This document shows, in pieces, positions 1-6,933 of a DNA stretch of 33,010 bases. The translations under genes were made by a program, and so were the position numbers. Under the pieces are notes generated by a model. That model was given only the letters and a program-made list of their open reading frames with translations. It made no database searches and was not told the origin of the DNA. The stretch's first letter is position 1. Every line of letters begins with the position of its first letter. Origin of the DNA: Clostridia bacterium (GTDB lineage Bacteria; Bacillota; Clostridia; Oscillospirales; Acutalibacteraceae); assembly GCA_017451425.1 (NCBI GenBank), contig JAFSPP010000031.1, forward strand, positions 1 to 33,010, given 5' to 3'.

Positions 1-243
1 CTTCTTCGGAGGCTCCTTCTTTTCCTCTTTCTTCTGAGGTTCCTTCTGCGGAGGGGTTTCCTCTGCCCCGCCTATGGGAAGTTCAATCACTTTCTCATTT
101 TTCAGTTTTTTACCGGACTTCCTCGGCATGGGTTTGCTGTCGTTGATAACCTCCGACGGCACCTCAATATTGTAGACGACAATATTGTCGGCATCAGCCG
201 CCTTCGTCTCCACCTTCGGTGTCGTTTGCTTCTTATCAGCCAC
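1..243 (-). CDS. Unrecognised protein, N-terminal part (cut by window edge)
   Basis: An open frame runs from a GTG at 243-241 off the left edge, giving 81 visible codons (starting MADKKQTTPK). The GTG overlaps the last 8 bases of the upstream cinA-like gene, and AAAGGAGGG lies about 7 bases before it, so translation is probably coupled. The visible part is hydrophilic and low in complexity: a Lys/Thr-rich start, a short ordered-looking stretch (NIVVYNIEVPSEVIND), then Lys- and Pro/Glu/Lys-rich sequence. It has no signal peptide or membrane segment and looks like a disordered N-terminal region of a larger cytoplasmic protein. I do not recognise the family. It is the last visible gene of the rpe-rnf-iscS-thiI-cinA operon. 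Confidence 0.6.
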   Translation of the reverse strand, partial: MADKKQTTPKVETKAADADNIVVYNIEVPSEVINDSKPMPRKSGKKLKNEKVIELPIGGAEETPPQKEPQKKEEKKEPPKK

Positions 244-781
244 GGTTATCCCTCCTTTGTTTCTCTGTCATATATTGTTCGGCAAGATAAAGCGCGTTGA
301 GCGCCGCAAGCTGCCGGTTGTAATCTCTTCTGTCTTCCGTTTTCGTGTCGAGTGCGACGATGTAAGTCTCTTTTCCGTCGTACAGGGCGATGTAGATTTC
401 ACCTTCCGGGTGGTCGCCGTCGGGGCCGGGACCGGCCACGCCGGTAATGCCGACGGCGAGGTCTGAACCTGCGGCCCGTACCGCGCCCGCGGCCATCTGC
501 GCCGCGGTCTCTTCATTTACGGGCCCGCGCTCGTCTAGGAGCGCTTCGTCGACACCGAGAAGTCTTGTTTTCCTGTCGTTTGAGTAGGTCACGAAGGAGC
601 ACTCAAAGACATCCGATGCGCCTGCGACGTCCGTCAGACTCTTCGCGACGAGACCTCCCGTGCAGGATTCCGCAAATGAGATATGTAAACCGTCTGCTCG
701 GAGAAGTCCCGTAAGCCTCCCGGCAATTTCCGGAATACGCGATGCGGGATCATCGGTGATTATCGGGTCAAGTCTGATCAT
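236..781 (-). CDS. pncC: CinA C-terminal domain protein (nicotinamide-nucleotide amidohydrolase, PncC-like)
   Basis: This 181-aa protein consists of the CinA C-terminal domain alone, without the MoaB-like N-terminal domain of long CinA proteins. Family marks are AESCTGG (about residues 37-43), the VTYSND stretch, the GPVNEETAAQMAAG helix and GITGVAGPGP. Stand-alone members deamidate NMN to NaMN in pyridine nucleotide recycling; that function is taken from the family. The gene starts 3 bases after the thiI stop, and its end overlaps the GTG of the next gene, so it sits inside one operon. The enzyme is expected to be cytoplasmic. The call of family is firm, the substrate is inferred. Confidence 0.9.
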   Translation of the reverse strand: MIRLDPIITDDPASRIPEIAGRLTGLLRADGLHISFAESCTGGLVAKSLTDVAGASDVFECSFVTYSNDRKTRLLGVDEALLDERGPVNEETAAQMAAGAVRAAGSDLAVGITGVAGPGPDGDHPEGEIYIALYDGKETYIVALDTKTEDRRDYNRQLAALNALYLAEQYMTEKQRRDNRG

Positions 782-784
782 CTC

Positions 785-1969
785 TTAAACCTCAAGTGAT
801 TTATCGATAACGAGTCTCTCAACCCCTGCGACGGCCCTCTTTATGAGACCGTCCATATCGAGGGCAGCCTCTGCCGCCTCAACCTCTTCAAGCGAGGGGC
901 GAAGCTTCGGATGCTTCGGTGTGAAGACGGTGCAGCAGTCCTCATAGGGCTGAATTGAGATATCGAAAGTATCTATTTTGCGCGAGATTTCAACAATCTC
1001 GTTCTTGTCTGTTCCAATAAGCGGGCGGAAGACCGGCATGGTCGCCACCGCGTCCGTGCAGCCGAGCGCCCAGAGGGTTTGGCTTGCGACCTGCGCGAGG
1101 CTCTCGCCCGTGATGATGGCGCCGCAGCCCTGCTGCTTCGCGAGGTTTACGGCGATGCGCATCATCATTCTGCGCATGATTATGGTGAAAAGTTCCTCGG
1201 GACAGTCGTCCTTTATATGCTCCTGTATCTCCGTGAACGGCACAACCAGGAGATTGATTGTTCCGCTGTACTTTGAGACCTTGCCGAGGAGTTCGTGAAC
1301 CTTCTGCTCGGCTCTTTTGCTCGTGTACGGAGGAGAGGCGAAGTGGATGGCGTCCAGGACAAGGCCGCGCTTGGCCATTGTCCAGGCGGCAACCGGACTG
1401 TCTATGCCGCCGGAAATCATGACCGCTGCCCGGCCGGAGGTGCCTATGGGCATACCGCCCGCGCCCTTTATCTGATTTCCGTGGATGAAGGCATACTTGT
1501 CGCGGATCTCCACATTTACCACCAGGTCGGGGTTGTGGACATCTACGCGGAGGAACGGATAATTTGAAAGTATCTCTCCGCCGAGTTCATTGCAGATCTG
1601 CGGTGAGTTCAGCGGGAAGGCCTTGTCGGAGCGCTTGGCCTCGACTTTGAATGTCTTTATCGACTCAAAGGAAGTTTTAAGATATTCGACCGCCGTGCTC
1701 TTTATGACTTCCATGTCCTTTTCGCAGGCGGCTGCCCTTGAGAAGCCGGCTATGCCGAATACTCTTTTAAGGGCCTCCACGGCCGAGTCCATGTCGGCGC
1801 CTTCGCCGAGAGGTTCTATCATTATCGTGGACTGCGACTTCTTTATGTCAGCCTGCATATACGGTGACAGACGGCGCTTTATGTTCTTTACAAGCACATC
1901 TTCAAATGTGCCCCGGTTTAAGCCCTTGAGCGCTATCTCGCCGTTTTTTATCAGAATGATCTCTTTCAT
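785..1969 (-). CDS. thiI: tRNA 4-thiouridine synthase ThiI
   Basis: A 394-aa protein that adenylates U8 of tRNA and inserts sulfur to give s4U; some members also supply sulfur for thiazole synthesis. It has an N-terminal ferredoxin-like and THUMP region (about residues 1-165), the PP-loop SGGIDS at 186-191, and a conserved DCCTVFTPKHP segment near 345. It lacks the C-terminal rhodanese domain of E. coli ThiI, which fits the short Bacillus-type enzyme that takes persulfide from a dedicated desulfurase. That partner is directly upstream: the stop of the cysteine desulfurase and the thiI start overlap as ATGA. The thiazole role cannot be judged from this window. Confidence 0.95.
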   Translation of the reverse strand: MKEIILIKNGEIALKGLNRGTFEDVLVKNIKRRLSPYMQADIKKSQSTIMIEPLGEGADMDSAVEALKRVFGIAGFSRAAACEKDMEVIKSTAVEYLKTSFESIKTFKVEAKRSDKAFPLNSPQICNELGGEILSNYPFLRVDVHNPDLVVNVEIRDKYAFIHGNQIKGAGGMPIGTSGRAAVMISGGIDSPVAAWTMAKRGLVLDAIHFASPPYTSKRAEQKVHELLGKVSKYSGTINLLVVPFTEIQEHIKDDCPEELFTIIMRRMMMRIAVNLAKQQGCGAIITGESLAQVASQTLWALGCTDAVATMPVFRPLIGTDKNEIVEISRKIDTFDISIQPYEDCCTVFTPKHPKLRPSLEEVEAAEAALDMDGLIKRAVAGVERLVIDKSLEV

Positions 1970-3099
1970 CGTTTAACTTTCCTGAGTGTTTTATTTGCGC
2001 GCAGAAGGCAGTCTGCGAGACAGTCTGTCTCCTCCTTTGTGTTGAAGCGGCAGAAACTGATTCTTACTGCCGAATCAATCACCTTCGGGTCAAGCCCCAT
2101 GGCGGTGAGGACATAGCTTCTGTGTCCCTTTGAACAGGCCGAGCCCGTCGAGACATACACTCCCGATTCCGAGAGGAAGTTCCTGAGGACCTCAGAGGGA
2201 ATGCCCGGAATTGAGATATTGAGTATGAAGGGGAACTGCGCGGGAGAGTTGACGGTGAGGCCGTCAATCTCCGTAAGTTTCGAGAGCAGATGCTCCTTAA
2301 GGCCGGCGACTTTTTCTGCGTTCGCTTCAATGTCGCCGAGCTCTGAGACCGCGGCGGCAAAGCCCGCAATGCCGGGCATGCCGTGCGTGCCCGAGCGGAT
2401 ACCGCCCTCCTGGCCGCCGCCCAGGACATAGGGCACAAGCCTTGTGCCCTTCTTTACGAAGAGAGCGCCCTGGCCTTTCGGGCCGTGCACTTTGTGCGAA
2501 CTTATCGTAAGCAGGTCGACACCGAGCGAGGCGACTTTAATCGGCAGCTTTCCGAATGCCTGAACGGCATCGGTATGAAGCAGGGCCGGAGCCCCTGCGC
2601 TCTTTATGGCGTCGGCAGCCGCTTTTACGGGCTGGATGCTGCCGACCTCATTGTTGACCAGCATGAGGCTGACCAGAATGGTCTTCTCATTTATGCTCTC
2701 TTTGAGTGACTCCTCCGAAACACGGCCGCTGCCGTCCACGGGGAGATAAACTACTTCAAAACCCTCCTCCTCAAGTCGCTTCATGCACTCGAGGACGGAA
2801 GGATGCTCGACGCAGGAGGTAACAATCCTGTTACCCCGACGCCGCAGCGCGTGTGCCGCACCGAATACGGCTATGTTGTTGCTCTCGGTTCCGCCGGAGG
2901 TGAAGTACACCTCCTCCGGCATACAGCCGAGAGCCCTTGCGACCGTACCGCGCGCCTCTTCGAGCCTGACGCTTGCGGCGTCACCGACACGGTGCAGGGA
3001 GGAAGGGTTGCCGAAGTCATCCGCGAGCACTGACACCATGGCATCGATTACGCCCTGTGTCGGCCGCGTCGTAGCGCTGTTGTCAAAATAGCACTCCAC
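1966..3099 (-). CDS. Cysteine desulfurase (IscS/NifS family; likely ThiI sulfur donor)
   Basis: A 377-aa PLP-dependent desulfurase that converts cysteine to alanine and leaves a protein persulfide. Visible marks are the FDNSATT N-terminus, SGGTESNN (68-75), the PLP lysine in SSHKVHGPKG (Lys203), and the persulfide cysteine in STGSACSKG (Cys322) on a short loop. The start is a GTG at 3099 with AGGAGG about 8 bases upstream. The gene follows rnfA by 25 bases and overlaps thiI by 4 bases. Its position suggests the NifZ-like role described in Bacillus, a desulfurase dedicated to ThiI, rather than general Fe-S assembly; no IscU/SufU-type scaffold is nearby. The family is certain, the dedicated role is inferred. 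Confidence 0.93.
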   Translation of the reverse strand: MECYFDNSATTRPTQGVIDAMVSVLADDFGNPSSLHRVGDAASVRLEEARGTVARALGCMPEEVYFTSGGTESNNIAVFGAAHALRRRGNRIVTSCVEHPSVLECMKRLEEEGFEVVYLPVDGSGRVSEESLKESINEKTILVSLMLVNNEVGSIQPVKAAADAIKSAGAPALLHTDAVQAFGKLPIKVASLGVDLLTISSHKVHGPKGQGALFVKKGTRLVPYVLGGGQEGGIRSGTHGMPGIAGFAAAVSELGDIEANAEKVAGLKEHLLSKLTEIDGLTVNSPAQFPFILNISIPGIPSEVLRNFLSESGVYVSTGSACSKGHRSYVLTAMGLDPKVIDSAVRISFCRFNTKEETDCLADCLLRANKTLRKVKR

Positions 3100-3124
3100 T
3101 CCGGTAACCTCCTTTCAGAATCAA

Positions 3125-3739
3125 TCAGAAGAACAGCGATTTACCCATGATGCCCGTAAAGGCGAGGCACAAAATCGCAATATACATGAAGAGCACGGGT
3201 GTGCCCTTGAAGCTCAGGGGAGTCTCGGTGTCAACTTCAAGACGTCTCATGCCGAGATAGATGAGCCAGGTGGCGATAAAAAACGCCACACCCGCTCCGA
3301 GGCCCTGGGCTATGGCCTCGTGTACACCGTATGTCGCCTTCTCGGTGATGAACGGGATGGCGAGTACTATGGTGTTGAACGAGGATACCGCCGTCTGGCG
3401 GAAAAACTTTTCAACCTCTATGTCGGACCAGTCAGAGGACTTGAGGAGTACCCTCAGTATCGCAACGGATACGAAGTATACAACCGTCAGTACTACGGAG
3501 TAGACCGCAAGAGAGGTTATCATTGAACCGTCCTTGAGTGCCGGTATGAAAAGCAGTACGCGGCAGATAAGGCTCGTTACGGTTGAGAAGTAGGCAATCA
3601 TGATTGAGAAAAGCATGATCTGCTTAGGCCTGGCCGCGGAGCGTATGGCTTCGCTGGCACCGTAACCGCCCGTGAAGACAAGGTTCTGAGTGAAACTGAC
3701 ATAAAGGAATGCCGCAAAGAAAGCTGCTATGAATTTCAT
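3125..3739 (-). CDS. Divergent RnfA-like membrane protein lacking the Fe-S cysteines
   Basis: A 204-aa integral membrane protein with about six hydrophobic segments. It resembles RnfA/RsxA (same family as RnfE) in length, hydrophobicity profile and especially the C-terminal TPLSFKGTPVLFMYIAILCLAFTGIMG, which matches the family ending PxPFKGxAI...LAFxGF. In ordinary RnfA, two cysteines in GLCP and TNC motifs hold a membrane-buried [2Fe-2S] cluster. Here the corresponding stretches read LVFTGGYGAS (20-29) and PFITEKATYG (129-138), with no cysteine; the only cysteines are 59 and 191. The start overlaps the rnfE stop as ATGA. It is probably a structural or repurposed subunit; that is inference. 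Confidence 0.78.
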   Translation of the reverse strand: MKFIAAFFAAFLYVSFTQNLVFTGGYGASEAIRSAARPKQIMLFSIMIAYFSTVTSLICRVLLFIPALKDGSMITSLAVYSVVLTVVYFVSVAILRVLLKSSDWSDIEVEKFFRQTAVSSFNTIVLAIPFITEKATYGVHEAIAQGLGAGVAFFIATWLIYLGMRRLEVDTETPLSFKGTPVLFMYIAILCLAFTGIMGKSLFF

Positions 3740-4872
3740 TCTTCTTCACCCTCCTTCTCTGCCGGTTCGATGTATTCCTCCACAGATACGGGTCTGGTCT
3801 GTTTCTCCTGACCACGTCTGTTGCGGATACGTCTCTGAGGTCTCTGCTGCTCTGCCTTGCTCTCCTCGACTGCCGCGGCGAAGCGCTCAGCGTCACCGCT
3901 TGACTTGGCTTCGGTGCCCAGGTCGAGAGTTACGAACTCAAAGCGTGAGGTTCTCTGTGAAACGGGGGCCGCAGGTGCCTCGACAACCGGATCTTCCGGC
4001 GTCGGCGGAGCGAGCTCTGCCTGTACGGTCGTCTCGACCGGCGGCAGGTTCGCGGAGCGGAGCTCCTCGGCCTCCTCAAGGGTCATGACCTCAAAGGCCT
4101 GCTTCTCAGGCTCCGGTTTCGGAGCGGCCCTGCGGCGCTTTCTCTTGGGTGCCGCCTCGGACTTTCTGCGCCTCGGCTCATTCTGTGAGCCGTCTGCGTA
4201 CTTCGCTCCTTTGAGCTGTACTTTGGCTTTCTTGCTGCCCTTGATATTTGTTCTGGAATTCGTGACGAGCTCGTCTGCGAGTTCCGGATCGACCTTTCTG
4301 AGGAATATGCGGAGAATTGACGCGAGATATGCGATGACTATGAAACCGCCCATCGGCATGAGGAATGACTCTGCCGGCATGACGAAGGGAATCCTGTGTC
4401 CCCATACGGTTCCCGCACCGATAAGTTCACGCGCAAATCCGACAACAATCAGTACGGCCGAGTAACCCAGGCCCGCACAGATGGATGTCATGAGGGATCT
4501 TCCGATATCTGTCTCGACCGCCTCGCGCTCACAGTTTCTTACGATAAGCGGGTTTACGGCGAGAAGCGGCAGATAGATGCCGAGCGCCAGCATAGTCTCG
4601 GGGCTGAACTTGTCAACCAGGATCATGCTTGGGATTACGACCAGCATACCGATGAGGGTATAAAGGCCGAGACGCATCCACTGCTGCAGATGTTTGAGCA
4701 CGAGCGATGTAATAAGCTGTGCAATTATGAGTGTTACAAGTGTGATGGCCGACATTATCAGCGCAGCCTTTAAGGATGTGCAGATAGCAACCACCGGGCA
4801 GAGACCTATGGTGCCTACGAGCACCGGGTTCTTTGCCAGGACTTCACGGAAAAGGTAGTTCTGACTATTCAT
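3736..4872 (-). CDS. rnfE: RnfE-like membrane subunit with long charged C-terminal tail
   Basis: I place the start at the ATG at 4872: AAGGAGG lies 7 bases upstream and it overlaps the rnfD stop by 8 bases. A TTG 33 bases earlier is also open but less likely. The 378-aa product has an Rnf/Nqr membrane domain (about 1-192): NPVLVGTIGLCP (15-26, Cys25 kept), LGIYLPLLAVNP (97-108) and ARELIGAGTV (147-156). The second cluster cysteine, expected after VN, is Pro108; a cysteine occurs at 114 instead. After residue 192 comes an unusual tail of about 185 residues: basic clusters (PRRRK, PKRKRRR, RRIRNRRG) mixed with Pro/Glu/Ala-rich sequence. Normal RnfE ends near the last membrane helix. The tail is predicted cytoplasmic and disordered. 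Confidence 0.85.
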   Translation of the reverse strand: MNSQNYLFREVLAKNPVLVGTIGLCPVVAICTSLKAALIMSAITLVTLIIAQLITSLVLKHLQQWMRLGLYTLIGMLVVIPSMILVDKFSPETMLALGIYLPLLAVNPLIVRNCEREAVETDIGRSLMTSICAGLGYSAVLIVVGFARELIGAGTVWGHRIPFVMPAESFLMPMGGFIVIAYLASILRIFLRKVDPELADELVTNSRTNIKGSKKAKVQLKGAKYADGSQNEPRRRKSEAAPKRKRRRAAPKPEPEKQAFEVMTLEEAEELRSANLPPVETTVQAELAPPTPEDPVVEAPAAPVSQRTSRFEFVTLDLGTEAKSSGDAERFAAAVEESKAEQQRPQRRIRNRRGQEKQTRPVSVEEYIEPAEKEGEEE

Positions 4873-6139
4873 CAGTCTTGCCTCCTTCCTCGTTGCCTTC
4901 GACAATCGCGGCCAGAAGGGCCTCGACCTCCGCCGCTATGGCAGGGTTCTCGGCCGGTGCCGGCTCGGGTGCCGGTTCAGGTGCCGGCTCGGGTGCCGGT
5001 TCAGGCGCCGGTTCGGGAACCGGCTCAGGCTGAGGTTCGGCCGGCGGCGCGGCCTCCGCCTCGGGTGCCGGCTCAGGCTCTGCCTGCGGCTCCTCCTCCG
5101 CCTGCGGTGCGGGCTCCTCCTGCGGAACTTCCGCAGGCTCCTCACCTTCGGCGAGAGCAGGCGTCAGGCCGTGCTTCGGCTCGCGGACCTTCGCGCCGCC
5201 CTTCTTTATGATACCGGGCAGCTTGTCGGCCATGCTGTCGAATACATCGGCTATGGCATTCATGATGAGCACTACGAAGATTACGCTCTCCTCATATGTG
5301 CCCACACGACGTAAAATCATTGTGAGAATACCTGCGGCTATGCCGTAGAGCACACGGCCGCGGTTTGTTGAGGGACCCGTCGCCGGATCCGCAAGGAAGA
5401 ATACACCGCAGTAGAAGAGCAGGCCGGCTCCGAGTTCCATGAGCACGGAGTATCCGCGGCCGGTCATAATACGCGGGAAGAGGAAAGCAATTACGGCGCA
5501 TGTGAGAACAAAGCTGAGTGTCGCCCATGCTCCGGGCTGCTTACGGATTACAAGGTAGAGGAATGTGCCGATCATGAGGATGAGGCAGGACGCACCCATC
5601 GGGCCCGGAATCCTGCCGATTAAAATATCGAGCACATTCAGGAGATTTGTTCCTATTGAGCGGGACTGCGAAAGCATCTCGGCAAGGGATGTTCCCGGCA
5701 CGAAGCCTTCAGCGGTCGAGACTGTCGAGAGCTTTCCTATTGCGAGGTTCGGATATGCGAACATCAGCGAAGGCCAGCTGAGTGTCACGAAGCCTATGCC
5801 GGCCGCAGCGGGCACAAACGGCTGAGTGGTCGTGTCACCGAAAGGCAGTTTGGCTACCGCAATGGCGAATATTGCGCCCATGGGAGCGAGCCAGAACGGA
5901 GCTGACGAAGGCAGCGCGAGTGCCACGGCAAGTCCCGTGAAGATTGCCGAGAGGTCGGCAAGTCTTATCGGATTTTTCTTCATGAAGATGACATAGCCTA
6001 TCACTTCAGTCAGGATAGCCGCCGCTACGGACAGGATTATACTCCAGAGCGCCCGTATGCCGTATGTGTAGACGGCAACTACGGAGACGGCGAGGAGCAT
6101 GATAATCATGTCCATCATGAATGAGCGTACTTTGTTCAT
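4865..6139 (-). CDS. rnfD: RnfD/NqrB-like membrane subunit with Pro-Glu-rich tail
   Basis: A 424-aa protein. Residues 1-315 form a polytopic membrane domain of the RnfD/NqrB family, with KNPIRLADLSAIFTGL (55-70), LAPMGAIFAI (84-93), TTTQPFVPAAAG (103-114), GRIPGPMGA (175-183) and the DPATGP motif (251-256). The GTSLAEML stretch (149-156) aligns with the family segment carrying the covalently bound FMN, making Thr150 a candidate attachment residue (inference). RnfD normally passes electrons through the membrane in a ferredoxin:NAD+ oxidoreductase. From about 320 an acidic tail with repeated EPAPEP units replaces the usual short end. The start overlaps the rpe stop as ATGA. No RnfB, RnfC, RnfG or ApbE gene is in the window. 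Confidence 0.88.
   Translation of the reverse strand: MNKVRSFMMDMIIMLLAVSVVAVYTYGIRALWSIILSVAAAILTEVIGYVIFMKKNPIRLADLSAIFTGLAVALALPSSAPFWLAPMGAIFAIAVAKLPFGDTTTQPFVPAAAGIGFVTLSWPSLMFAYPNLAIGKLSTVSTAEGFVPGTSLAEMLSQSRSIGTNLLNVLDILIGRIPGPMGASCLILMIGTFLYLVIRKQPGAWATLSFVLTCAVIAFLFPRIMTGRGYSVLMELGAGLLFYCGVFFLADPATGPSTNRGRVLYGIAAGILTMILRRVGTYEESVIFVVLIMNAIADVFDSMADKLPGIIKKGGAKVREPKHGLTPALAEGEEPAEVPQEEPAPQAEEEPQAEPEPAPEAEAAPPAEPQPEPVPEPAPEPAPEPAPEPAPEPAPAENPAIAAEVEALLAAIVEGNEEGGKTDE
4955..5030. repeat. 12-bp in-frame tandem repeat in the rnfD tail
   Basis: Units of the form GGTGCCGG(C/T)TC(A/G) are repeated about six times with small changes. On the minus strand they encode (Pro-Ala-Pro-Glu)n in the RnfD tail. 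The unit is a multiple of three, so copy-number changes would alter tail length without a frameshift. Confidence 0.75.
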
Positions 6140-6795
6140 ACCGTTGCTTTCTCCTTAAGTTCTTTGATTATGGCCGCGGCATCGGGCGCCCTGAAAATGG
6201 CGCTGCCCGAAACGAAGACGTCAGCTCCTGCCTTTGCGGCCTCCCCGATTGTTACGGTATCTATACCGCCGTCGACCTGAATATGCATGTCATAAAGGCC
6301 GCGGCGATTGCATTCTTCGCGTATGGCTTTAACCTTCGGCATCATATCCGCCATGAAGGACTGTCCGCCGAATCCCGGCTCAACAGTCATGACGAGAACC
6401 ATGTCCACCTTGTCCAAGTAAGGGAAAATCACCTCAGCCGGTGTCATCGGCTTTACGGAGATTGACGGGTGGCAGCCGAGCTCCCTTATTCTCTCTATGG
6501 TCTCGACCGGGTCGGAATCGGATTCGACATGAAAGGTGATGTAGTCAGCACCGGCCTTTGCGAAATCCTCCGCATATTTCAGCGGATCCGAAATCATGAG
6601 GTGAACATCCGCCAAGCTGTTCATCTGTTTTTTCAGACTCTTCAGCACCGGCGCGCCAATCGTTATGTTCGGGACGAAATGGCCGTCCATTACGTCAATG
6701 TGCATCCATTGTGCGCCGGCCTCTTCCATCCTCGTCACCTCTTCGCCCATCCTGGCGAAGTCACATGAGAGAAGCGAGGGTGAGATAATAACCAT
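6136..6795 (-). CDS. rpe: Ribulose-phosphate 3-epimerase
   Basis: A TIM-barrel enzyme that interconverts ribulose 5-phosphate and xylulose 5-phosphate in the pentose phosphate pathway. I start it at the ATG at 6795 (219 aa, the usual length), giving an N-terminus of MVIISPSLLSCDF with AGAGG-like sequence upstream; the frame stays open to 6870 but that part is an AT-rich leader. Conserved motifs are SPSLLSCDF, HIDVMDGHFVPN, the VEPGFGGQSF phosphate-site loop and VDGGID. It is the first gene of the minus-strand operon and overlaps rnfD by 4 bases, an unusual partner for Rnf genes. Confidence 0.95.
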   Translation of the reverse strand: MVIISPSLLSCDFARMGEEVTRMEEAGAQWMHIDVMDGHFVPNITIGAPVLKSLKKQMNSLADVHLMISDPLKYAEDFAKAGADYITFHVESDSDPVETIERIRELGCHPSISVKPMTPAEVIFPYLDKVDMVLVMTVEPGFGGQSFMADMMPKVKAIREECNRRGLYDMHIQVDGGIDTVTIGEAAKAGADVFVSGSAIFRAPDAAAIIKELKEKATV

Positions 6796-6838
6796 AATAG
6801 TACCTCTAAATAGTAATAAATAAAGAAATAATCGATTA

Positions 6839-6867
6839 AGTATAACACATACGGCGCGAAAAATAAA
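6839..6867 (-). promoter_or_regulatory. Predicted promoter of the rpe-rnf-iscS operon
   Basis: Read on the minus strand: a weak -35 TTTATT, a 17-base spacer, and -10 TATACT preceded by TGT (extended -10). It lies about 44 bases before the rpe start in an AT-rich gap, downstream of the terminator of the preceding gene. Confidence 0.5.
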
Positions 6868-6897
6868 CAATATCGGTAAAATTATTAAGAAAATGAT

Positions 6898-6924
6898 AAA
6901 AAAAGACCCCCTCGGTGAGGGGGC
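6898..6924 (-). terminator. Rho-independent terminator of the AI-2E family gene
   Basis: On the minus strand CCCCCTC, a 3-base loop and GAGGGGG form a strong hairpin, followed by a run of eight T after one or two bases. It lies just after the stop of the AI-2E family gene and separates it from the rpe operon. Confidence 0.88.
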
Positions 6925-6933
6925 CGTTTTTGC

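Noticed and set aside
6796-6870. N-terminal extension of ribulose-phosphate epimerase as a signal peptide or membrane anchor
   Set aside because: The hydrophobic reading comes from AT-rich leader containing the -10 element. The ATG at 6795 gives the normal family length with a ribosome site.
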